A stretch of DNA of 7,059 nucleotides from Sulfurovaceae bacterium (GTDB lineage Bacteria; Campylobacterota; Campylobacteria; Campylobacterales; Sulfurovaceae), in NCBI GenBank assembly GCA_029933395.1, contig JAOZOG010000107.1, forward strand, positions 1 through 7,059, given 5' to 3'. Made by a program: the position numbers and the translations under genes. The first letter of the stretch is position 1; every line of letters starts with the position of its first letter. The notes below the pieces were generated by a model. That model searched no databases. It was not told the origin of the DNA and worked only from the letters and a program-made list of their open reading frames with translations. Of this stretch, positions 1 to 5,743 are shown in pieces.

Positions 1-167
1 GTACCCATGATCGGGAAGTGTGCCGGCCAGGAGGTCGCCAGCTTGAGTTTGACCTTTTTGCCCCTGATGATATTGACCGATCGTTTCTCTTCGGCCCTGT
101 GGCATCCGGAGAGTGCCAGTGCCGTAGCACCGATCGCTGTCGTAGTGATAAAATCCCGTCTTTTCAT
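1..167 (-). CDS. TRAP transporter substrate-binding protein, DctP-like (partial, 5' end only)
   Basis: This is the first 55 complete codons of a gene that runs off the left edge of the window. The start is an ATG at 167-165, preceded by a GGGA-type ribosome site. The N-terminus reads MKRRDFITTT, a twin-arginine motif (R3-R4-D-F-I), followed by a small-residue hydrophobic stretch and a lipobox LALSGC with the lipidation cysteine at residue 22. The product is therefore probably exported folded and anchored as a lipoprotein. The mature start, KLKLATSWPAHFPIMGT, matches the opening beta strand typical of periplasmic DctP-family proteins, which bind organic acids and hand them to the TRAP permease. 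The gene lies 14 bases after the ChaA-type antiporter stop and is probably cotranscribed with it. The ligand cannot be told from this fragment, and the permease genes, if present, lie outside the window. Confidence 0.75.
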   Translation of the reverse strand, partial: MKRRDFITTTAIGATALALSGCHRAEEKRSVNIIRGKKVKLKLATSWPAHFPIMG

Positions 168-181
168 CTTGATTCCCTTTG

Positions 182-1348
182 TCAATGATACATTGTGGCG
201 ATAATCGCGTACGAGACAAAAAACATCAAATGGGAGATCCCCTCGAAGTAGTTCGTCTCCCCGTCATCGGTCGTCTTCCAGGCCAGAAGGATCGTCAGAA
301 TCAGTGCGCCGATCTGAAAGGCGTTGAAATCCAGTGTCAGGTAGATACCGTTGGCATAGGCCATCGCCATCAGGACGGGAACCGTCAGCATGATAGAGAC
401 AGTCGATGCCCCCATCGCGATATTGACGACCCTCTGGATCTGATCATCTCTCGCTGCTTTAATCGCTGTCATAATCTCCGGTGAAACGGCAATGATCGCG
501 ATGATAAGACCCGCAAGCCCGGTCGACATACCGACATCTCTCGCAACGATCATCCCCTCCTTGGCAAAGATCTCTGCGAGTATTCCGATCAGAAAGATAA
601 ATCCGAAGATCGCCAGAAGATTGCCGAGATTGTTGAATTTGTCGAAGAGATAATCCTCCTCCTCTTCCTCCTCTTCTCCCTCGTGTTTTCGGAGTCGGAA
701 GAGACGGCTTTTGGCTGTCGCTTTGAAGAAGTGCTGGTGTGTTTTGGTCTGAAAGATGAAGATCGCGATGTAAAAGACCATCAGTGTTGCCGCGATCATC
801 ACGGAGGCCTGGAAAAGTTCGTTTTTGTCCGTATCGGTATAGTTGATGATACTGGGTACCAGCAGGGCTGAGGCGGCGACGAGAAGGATCGTCGTATAGG
901 TGCTGGAGGTATCTTCATTGTGCTCCTGCTCTTTGTAGCTCAGCCCTCCGATGAAGACAGCAAGCCCAAGCAGGACATTCATATCGACGATCACGGCAGA
1001 GATGATACCCCCTTTGACCGTCTCGAGAGCCTGGGGTGCGTGGGCACTCTCCAGAATGATCATAAAGAGCAGGACAATCTCGACAGCCACTGCCGAGAAG
1101 GTCAGAACGAAGCTGGCATACGGCTCCTCGAGACGCTCTGCCAGTATCTCCGCTATCTCCGAAACGGTGACAGAGAGTGCGCCGATCGCCAGTGCGGCAG
1201 AGAGGACCGCGAGATAGGGGTGTCCTGCCTTGTGCATAAAAAAGGCTGCCAGCCCAAACAGAATACCCAGAATAATATCAAGATAGTGGCTCAAAAAAGG
1301 GGGGAGGTGAAAAATACTTTGGTGACGCGAGGGAGGTTGCGAATCCAA
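182..1348 (-). CDS. chaA: Ca2+(Na+)/H+ antiporter, ChaA-type CaCA family
   Basis: A 388-residue inner-membrane protein with about 11 predicted hydrophobic segments, close in length to E. coli ChaA (366). It shows the two inverted alpha-repeats of the Ca2+:cation antiporter superfamily. Repeat 1 lies at about residues 63-90 (SEIAEILAERLEEPYASF and onward, ending in E90). Repeat 2 lies at about 275-315 and contains the SPE motif at 289-291 and the NIAMGAS segment. Between them is a cytoplasmic loop with seven consecutive glutamates and an aspartate (residues 225-232), like the acidic loop seen in this family. The expected role is export of Ca2+ or Na+ in exchange for protons; which ion is inference. 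The start is TTG at 1348-1346. It is chosen because AGGAG (1357-1361 on the plus strand as CTCCT) sits 8 bases upstream and no ATG or GTG lies nearby. The TRAP binding-protein gene follows 14 bases after the stop. Confidence 0.85.
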   Translation of the reverse strand: MDSQPPSRHQSIFHLPPFLSHYLDIILGILFGLAAFFMHKAGHPYLAVLSAALAIGALSVTVSEIAEILAERLEEPYASFVLTFSAVAVEIVLLFMIILESAHAPQALETVKGGIISAVIVDMNVLLGLAVFIGGLSYKEQEHNEDTSSTYTTILLVAASALLVPSIINYTDTDKNELFQASVMIAATLMVFYIAIFIFQTKTHQHFFKATAKSRLFRLRKHEGEEEEEEEDYLFDKFNNLGNLLAIFGFIFLIGILAEIFAKEGMIVARDVGMSTGLAGLIIAIIAVSPEIMTAIKAARDDQIQRVVNIAMGASTVSIMLTVPVLMAMAYANGIYLTLDFNAFQIGALILTILLAWKTTDDGETNYFEGISHLMFFVSYAIIATMYH

Positions 1349-1419
1349 TCTGATGACTCCTGTTTTTTAGTTAGAGATAGTAACATATCAAGCTTAATGG
1401 ATCATAAAAAGGAAAAGCG
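1349..1419. promoter_or_regulatory. divergent intergenic region with two ribosome sites
   Basis: This 71-base AT-rich spacer separates the two divergent genes and must hold or overlap both of their promoters. Ribosome sites are clear. AGGAG on the minus strand (1357-1361) serves the antiporter's TTG start, and AAGGA on the plus strand (1409-1413) lies 6 bases before the methyltransferase's GTG start. A TACTAT hexamer on the minus strand (plus-strand ATAGTA, about 1376-1381) resembles a -10 box, but I find no convincing -35 partner on either strand. Exact promoter positions are therefore not assigned. Confidence 0.4.
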
Positions 1420-2076
1420 GTGAAATGCCCGATATGTACTCATCTCTGTCAATATTTCGATGATCTGTCATCACGGGTTGGCTATTACCACTGCCACCGC
1501 TGTGCCCTGATCTTTAAATCACCCGAACATTATCAGGATTTCGACGCACAGAAGAAGCGCTATGACCTGCATCAGAACGACGAAGAGGATGCGGGATACC
1601 GGGCCTATTTCGGGCGTTTTCTGGATTTTGTGCTGCCCAGGGTACCGGGGGTGCGAAATGCTCTGGATTACGGATGCGGGGCGACGTCACTGTTGGCTTC
1701 GATGCTGGAAGAGGAGGGGGTCGCCTGTGACAGCTACGACCCGATCTACCATCCCGATCCTGCCTATCGGGAAAAACGTTATGATTTGATCGTTTCTGTG
1801 GAAGTTTTCGAACATCTGCACCATCCGGAAGAGGTTTTTTCGGAGTTGCTGGAGGGGCTCAGACCGGGCGGCTACCTGGCGATACAGACACAGTTTCATC
1901 CGGATAGCGAAAGTCAGTTTCTGAAGTGGTACTACCGTTTGGACCCGACCCATATCTTTTTCTTCAGGCCGGAAACGTTTCATTATCTTGCAGAACGGTA
2001 CGGATGCCGTTATATCGGAGATGATGGTGAAAAAGTTGTTGTGATTCAGAAGGATCGGAGCAGAGCCGAAACTTGA
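1420..2076 (+). CDS. class I SAM-dependent methyltransferase with N-terminal zinc ribbon
   Basis: A 218-residue predicted soluble protein. The N-terminus carries two CxxC pairs, C3/C6 and C25/C28, which should form a zinc ribbon. A Rossmann-fold methyltransferase domain follows. Motif I is ALDYGCGATS (81-90), an acidic residue at about 107 (YDP) ends strand 2, YDLIVSVEVFEHLHHP (121-136) is motif II with the common EHLxxP signature, and LRPGGYLAIQTQ (147-158) is motif III. The YDLHQN segment at 48-53 and the DPTHIFFF stretch near 175 resemble an uncharacterised proteobacterial methyltransferase family, as far as I can recall. The substrate is unknown. The start is GTG at 1420 because AAGGA lies 6 bases upstream and the zinc ribbon starts at once. 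It is the only plus-strand gene here and converges on hemG, 44 bases away. No clear terminator is seen. Confidence 0.85.
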   Translation: MKCPICTHLCQYFDDLSSRVGYYHCHRCALIFKSPEHYQDFDAQKKRYDLHQNDEEDAGYRAYFGRFLDFVLPRVPGVRNALDYGCGATSLLASMLEEEGVACDSYDPIYHPDPAYREKRYDLIVSVEVFEHLHHPEEVFSELLEGLRPGGYLAIQTQFHPDSESQFLKWYYRLDPTHIFFFRPETFHYLAERYGCRYIGDDGEKVVVIQKDRSRAET

Positions 2077-2120
2077 GGTGCTCTTGATTCGTTTTTTATG
2101 CCGTGAGTCCCCCTGCCGGC

Positions 2121-2648
2121 TTACATCTCTTTGATAGAGTCGGCGAAACGATCGACGGCTTCCCAGTCGGTAAACTCTTTGACGGTATTGGGGTCGGTGG
2201 GGCCTTTGGTCATCCACATGATGAAGCGTATCATCTGCCTGTCGAAGACGCCATACTTTTGATAGTCGAGCATTCCGGCAAAGACGGCCAGATGTTTGGG
2301 TTTCCAGCTGATTTGCTTGAGGAATTTGACGAGATAGGGGTTGGTGTCCGGTTGATTCTTTTCAGGTTTTCTGGCGACCACATTGACAGAGAAGAAGGCA
2401 TTGGATTTGCTGTCGAGCAGTTTCTCGTTTTTTTCGATGAAGTTGTAGACATCTTTGTGGTGCTTGCCGTAGCGGATGCTGGCACCGATGATGATCGTAT
2501 CATAGCTTCCGAGGTCGAGCGAATCAGCTGTCACTATGGGATGGAGCTCGATTTCGTTTTCCTCCGCACGAACTCTGTCGGCAATATATTCTGAAATCTT
2601 TTTGGTATGATTGTCTGTGGTGGAGTAGAGTAAAAGCGTTTTTTTGAT
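2121..2648 (-). CDS. hemG: menaquinone-dependent protoporphyrinogen IX dehydrogenase (HemG), apparent ATC start
   Basis: A flavodoxin-like enzyme of 175 residues when read from ATC at 2648-2646, compared with 181 in E. coli HemG. It oxidises protoporphyrinogen IX to protoporphyrin IX in haem synthesis and passes electrons to the quinone pool at the inner membrane. The FMN-phosphate loop is STTDNHT (9-15) after a beta strand of leucines. IIIGASIRYG (52-61) and SVNVVARKPEK (87-97) are near-identical to E. coli HemG, and TDWEAVDRFA lies near the C-terminus. Oddly, there is no ATG, GTG or TTG in frame between the preceding stop (2691-2693) and the loop. The first standard start, GTG at 2534-2532, would delete 38 residues including the FMN loop. 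AGGA at 2655-2658 lies 6 bases before the ATC, and AAA AAA ACG follows it. The gene is 42 bases downstream of the Mur-like gene and probably in its operon. The product call is firm; the start is not. Confidence 0.88.
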   Translation of the reverse strand: MKKTLLLYSTTDNHTKKISEYIADRVRAEENEIELHPIVTADSLDLGSYDTIIIGASIRYGKHHKDVYNFIEKNEKLLDSKSNAFFSVNVVARKPEKNQPDTNPYLVKFLKQISWKPKHLAVFAGMLDYQKYGVFDRQMIRFIMWMTKGPTDPNTVKEFTDWEAVDRFADSIKEM

Positions 2649-2654
2649 AACGGA

Positions 2655-2658
2655 TCCT
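2655..2658 (-). promoter_or_regulatory. Shine-Dalgarno site that points to the ATC start of hemG
   Basis: On the minus strand the sequence reads AAAGGATCCGTTATC. AGGA is followed by a 6-base spacer and then ATC in the hemG frame. The spacing is ideal for initiation at that codon, and no standard start codon falls within reach in this frame. This site is the main reason for placing the start at 2648 rather than at the internal GTG. Confidence 0.5.
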
Positions 2659-2690
2659 TTATTATGGATTATATTTTTTCTGACATCCTG

Positions 2691-3674
2691 CTAGAAGAGG
2701 GAGTACTCCTCTTTGATCTGCTTGAGGATGCTTTTGTCGAGTGTATAGATGAAGGCGTAGTTGAAGTGGACATTTTTGAGTATCTCCCGTACTTCCTCTT
2801 CGGACTCGAACCAGAAAGGACGCGAGAGGTTTTCGACTTTGGTTCCCGGAGGGGTCAGGACGATACTCTTGACCCAGGTACCATTGTATTTGAGGTACTC
2901 TCTGGCCAGATCGATATCTCTGAGATTATCGGTGAAGATCACCACTTTGTCGCTGCTGGCGGAACGGGTGGTATTGAGATCTCCGTCGATGAAGACAGGG
3001 ATGAAGTGCTTGGTGTACTTGATGCGGTCGATTGCGTAGGGGAGGTCTTGTGCTTCGCAGAATGCAACCACTCTGAGCAGAGTATCGAGGTGGAAAGGGG
3101 CGAGCTCTTTGTCCTGGTAGACAAATCCGCCTACCTTGAACGTCGTCTTGAAGAGTGTATCCATCACGGGGTACCCCTCTACATCCTTTTTGAGTCGTTC
3201 GATATCGGGTTTGATATGCTTCATCAGCGCTTCATCTGTCCCCACAAAGAGCTTTTGCCTGGAGTTGAGAATCTGCTCGAACGCCTTGCGCCAGTCTGCA
3301 GAGATGAAAGCGATATTGCTTTTTTGGAGCAGGATCATTTTGAGGAAGCTCTGTTCGTGTTCACTCAGGAGATAAAACTCCGCCTCTTTCTCCAAAATCG
3401 CATAGCGCAGCAGTTTGAATGCGGCATCCTCTACCGACTCGACCTTGATCCAGGCGATTTCCGGGTCACTGATCGCTATCTCGTCACCGCTGTAGACGAT
3501 CGCATAGGCGCCGTTTTCCAGTGCTGTGGCGATCTCTTCGGCATCGGCAGAGAAGAAGAGGTCGCCATGTTCGACCTTGGAAGGGAAGACTGTCGCGCCT
3601 TCGATCGCCTGGATGGTTGGTTCATTTTGCAGTGTGCCGTCGGTCAGATTGAGCAGAGAGTCGATTGTCATCAT
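2691..3674 (-). CDS. uncharacterised protein with MurF-like N-terminal domain, coupled to metG
   Basis: A 327-residue predicted cytoplasmic protein that I cannot name. Residues about 5-90 resemble the N-terminal domain of MurE/MurF ligases. The pattern is LLNLTDGTLQ, then VEHGDLFFSA (34-43, like the PGDLFVA segment), then IATALENGAYAIV (48-60, like the A..GA..VV helix), then IAWIKVESVEDAA (73-85). The Mur central ATPase domain is missing: no GxxGK(T/S) loop occurs anywhere. The rest is novel to me, with conserved-looking segments FKVGGFVYQDKE (179-190) and HFIPVFIDGDLN (223-234) followed by SASSDKVVIFTDN (238-250). It is therefore unlikely to be an active ligase. The first ATG overlaps the metG stop by 1 base (TAATG). 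AGGA lies only 2 bases before that ATG but 5 before the next one (3671-3669), so either may be used. A similar unnamed gene may sit beside metG in Campylobacter; this is from memory and unverified. Confidence 0.8.
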   Translation of the reverse strand: MMTIDSLLNLTDGTLQNEPTIQAIEGATVFPSKVEHGDLFFSADAEEIATALENGAYAIVYSGDEIAISDPEIAWIKVESVEDAAFKLLRYAILEKEAEFYLLSEHEQSFLKMILLQKSNIAFISADWRKAFEQILNSRQKLFVGTDEALMKHIKPDIERLKKDVEGYPVMDTLFKTTFKVGGFVYQDKELAPFHLDTLLRVVAFCEAQDLPYAIDRIKYTKHFIPVFIDGDLNTTRSASSDKVVIFTDNLRDIDLAREYLKYNGTWVKSIVLTPPGTKVENLSRPFWFESEEEVREILKNVHFNYAFIYTLDKSILKQIKEEYSLF

Positions 3675-5641
3675 TATCCTATCGGGGTGCCGTTGGCTTT
3701 GGGTGATTCGGGCCGTATCAGGCTCAGGCCATCGGCATCTTTGGCAGCGAGCAGCATCCCTTCACTCTTCATTCCCATCAGTTTGGCAGGTTTGAGATTG
3801 GCTACGACACAGACCTGGGTATCGACCAGTGATTCTGCACTGTACCACTCCTTGATCCCGGCAACGACCTGTCGGGGCGTCTCCTCTCCGATATCGACCT
3901 GGAGCAGGAGCAGCTTTTTGCTTTTGGGTACCTCTTCGGCCTTGACGACCGTTCCAACTTTGAGAGAAGTCTGGAAGAACTGGTCGATGCCGATCAGGGA
4001 AACACCTTCCTCTTTTTTGGATTCTTCCTTTTGGGATGCTTTTGGCGCTTTTTTCTCCTCTTTGGGAGCCTGGGCCTCTTTGCTTTCAGGTTCACTATGC
4101 GCCAGAAGTGCCTCCTCGATGCGAGGGAAGAGGGGTGGGATCTTCTCGATCACGAAAGCCCCCAGTGGGGCATTCTCTTTGATCAGTCGGGTCCAGCTCT
4201 CATAGCTGATCTCAAATCCGAGTGCCGCAGCGATTTTGGGTGCAGTCTGAGGCATCACAGGGTCGAGCATGATGGAGACTTTGGCGAGGATCGTGGCAAT
4301 CAGGCCGTTGAGTGCCATCGCTTCTTTCTCTCTTCCCTCTTTCATCAGGGTCCATGGTTGATACATGTCGATCGCTTTGTTGGCGATACTCAGGGGGCGC
4401 CACAGCTCTTCAAGATAGCGGTGAAGTTGCATATCGAAAAGGAGCGGTTCGAGTTTTTCGAGTGAGGCGTTGACCTCATCGAGCTCTTCCTGATAGTAGT
4501 CACCGACTGCGCTGCACTCTACGCGGCCTTCAAAGTATTTTCCGCTCATTCCGATCAGTCTGTTGAGAAGATTGCCCAGATCATTTCCGAGGTCGGAGTT
4601 GATACGGTCGATCAGCGCTTTCTGGCTGAAATCCCCGTCTCCGCCGAAGGGAACCTCCCGGAGCATAAAGTAGCGGAAATTATCCAATCCGTACGCATCG
4701 GCTACCTCTTTGGGGTTGACCACATTGCCCTTGGATTTGCTCATCTTGGCACCGTCTCTCGTCCACCATCCATGGGCAGCGATATGTTTGGGCATAGGCA
4801 GATCGAGGCTCATCAAAAATGCCGGCCAGTAGATCGCGTGAAAACGGAGGATATCTTTGCCGATCAGGTGGACACGTGCCGGCCAGAAATCCATCAGCTT
4901 CTCATCTGTTCCATATCCCAGCCCTGTGACATAGTTCATCAGGGCATCGAGCCAGACATACATCACATGTTTGGGGTCGTTGAGTTCGGGTGGAAGTTTC
5001 ACACCCCAGTCGAAACTGGTCCGGGTGATCGAGAGGTCATCCAGTCCCCCTTCGACGAAGCGGATCACTTCGTTGCGCTTGCTTTTTGGGAGGATACAGT
5101 CGGGCCGCTCGTTGTACCAGTCGAGCAGTTTGTCCTGATAGTTGGAGAGTCTGAAAAAGTAGCTCTCCTCCTCTACCAGCGAAGTCGCCCGCCCGCACTC
5201 GGGACAGAACTCATCATCGACCAGTTGTGACTTGGGAAAGAAGGTTTCGCAGGAGATGCAGTAGTGTCCCTTGTAGACATCTTTGTAGATATCTCCTCTC
5301 TCCTTCATTTTCAGGAAAGCTTTCTGTACACCGATCTTGTGCTCTTCGTCTGTCGTGCGGATGAATTTGTCATAACTGATCCCGAAATCATCCCAGAGGT
5401 TTTTGAAGGTGGCGGAGATCTCGTCAGCATACTCCTGGGGTGTTTTTCCCCTCTCCAGCGCTGAGTGTTCGATTTTCTGGCCGTGCTCGTCCGTACCGGT
5501 CAAAAAGAAAGTCTCCAGGCCGCTCATTCGGGAGTAACGCGCGAGTGTATCCGCGATGATCGTCGTATAGGCATGGCCGATATGGGCGATATCGTTGACA
5601 TAGTAGATGGGGGTGGTGATATAGGCTTTTTTGCAAGACAT
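3674..5641 (-). CDS. metG: methionyl-tRNA synthetase with C-terminal tRNA-binding domain
   Basis: A 655-residue class I synthetase that charges tRNA-Met with methionine in the cytoplasm. Domains in order: a Rossmann catalytic domain with the HIGH motif at 20-23 (AHIGHAY) and a zinc knuckle with C128, C131, C146 and C149 (one zinc site, unlike the two of E. coli type); the KMSKS loop at 299-303; an anticodon-binding helical bundle at about 345-500; a charged Lys/Glu/Ala/Pro linker at about 514-547; and a Trbp111-like OB-fold tRNA-binding domain at about 552-650 (SLKVGTVVKAEEVPKSKKL, then VANLKPAKLMGMKSEGMLLAA). The start is ATG at 5641-5639, with AGGA 6 bases upstream (5648-5651). An in-frame TTG five codons earlier overlaps that ribosome site and is disfavoured. 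It is the first gene of the operon metG, Mur-like gene, hemG. Nothing key is missing. Confidence 0.97.
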   Translation of the reverse strand: MSCKKAYITTPIYYVNDIAHIGHAYTTIIADTLARYSRMSGLETFFLTGTDEHGQKIEHSALERGKTPQEYADEISATFKNLWDDFGISYDKFIRTTDEEHKIGVQKAFLKMKERGDIYKDVYKGHYCISCETFFPKSQLVDDEFCPECGRATSLVEEESYFFRLSNYQDKLLDWYNERPDCILPKSKRNEVIRFVEGGLDDLSITRTSFDWGVKLPPELNDPKHVMYVWLDALMNYVTGLGYGTDEKLMDFWPARVHLIGKDILRFHAIYWPAFLMSLDLPMPKHIAAHGWWTRDGAKMSKSKGNVVNPKEVADAYGLDNFRYFMLREVPFGGDGDFSQKALIDRINSDLGNDLGNLLNRLIGMSGKYFEGRVECSAVGDYYQEELDEVNASLEKLEPLLFDMQLHRYLEELWRPLSIANKAIDMYQPWTLMKEGREKEAMALNGLIATILAKVSIMLDPVMPQTAPKIAAALGFEISYESWTRLIKENAPLGAFVIEKIPPLFPRIEEALLAHSEPESKEAQAPKEEKKAPKASQKEESKKEEGVSLIGIDQFFQTSLKVGTVVKAEEVPKSKKLLLLQVDIGEETPRQVVAGIKEWYSAESLVDTQVCVVANLKPAKLMGMKSEGMLLAAKDADGLSLIRPESPKANGTPIG

Positions 5642-5731
5642 GGCTTTTCCTAACAAATGAGTTTTGGATGGTAAAAATATAAAGATGATATTATCGAAAA
5701 AGAGCTGTAGGGCGGGTGAAAGGAGGGAGAC
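5642..5731 (-). promoter_or_regulatory. probable promoter region of the metG operon
   Basis: This 90-base spacer lies between the stop of the secreted-protein gene and the metG start. On the minus strand it is strongly AT-rich from about 5705 down to 5670. It contains GATAAT (5695-5690) and TATATT (5681-5676), either of which could serve as a -10 box. Neither has a good -35 hexamer at the usual distance, which is common in Campylobacterota housekeeping promoters. AGGA at 5651-5648 is the metG ribosome site. The precise transcription start is not determined. Confidence 0.3.
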
Positions 5732-5743
5732 TTAGCGTCTCCC
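5725..5743 (-). terminator. hairpin spanning the stop codon of the secreted-protein gene
   Basis: On the minus strand GGGAGAC (5743-5737), a 5-base loop GCTAA containing the TAA stop, and GTCTCCC (5731-5725) form a perfect 7-bp stem, extendable by one G-U pair. No U-run follows directly; the nearest is five Us about 20 bases further on. It is therefore not a textbook intrinsic terminator. It may be a weak terminator, an mRNA 3'-end stabiliser, or a chance pairing. Confidence 0.35.

Noticed and set aside
2062..2097. possible terminator after the methyltransferase (5-bp AGAGC/GCTCT stem, later run of six Ts)
   Set aside because: The stem is short, the loop is 13 bases, and the T-run starts 7 bases after the stem, so it does not meet the pattern of an intrinsic terminator.
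2100..2120. GCCG/CGGC inverted repeat downstream of the hemG stop
   Set aside because: Only four clean base pairs, and on the hemG strand it is followed by As rather than Us, so it cannot be a hemG intrinsic terminator.
1687..2217. 176-residue minus-strand frame across the methyltransferase and the end of hemG
   Set aside because: It overlaps two well-supported genes and shows no recognisable motif.
2664..4205. 513-residue open frame on the plus strand
   Set aside because: It lies wholly antisense to the Mur-like gene and metG, whose minus-strand products have clear family motifs. It has no ribosome site of note and its composition is that of a reverse-strand shadow.
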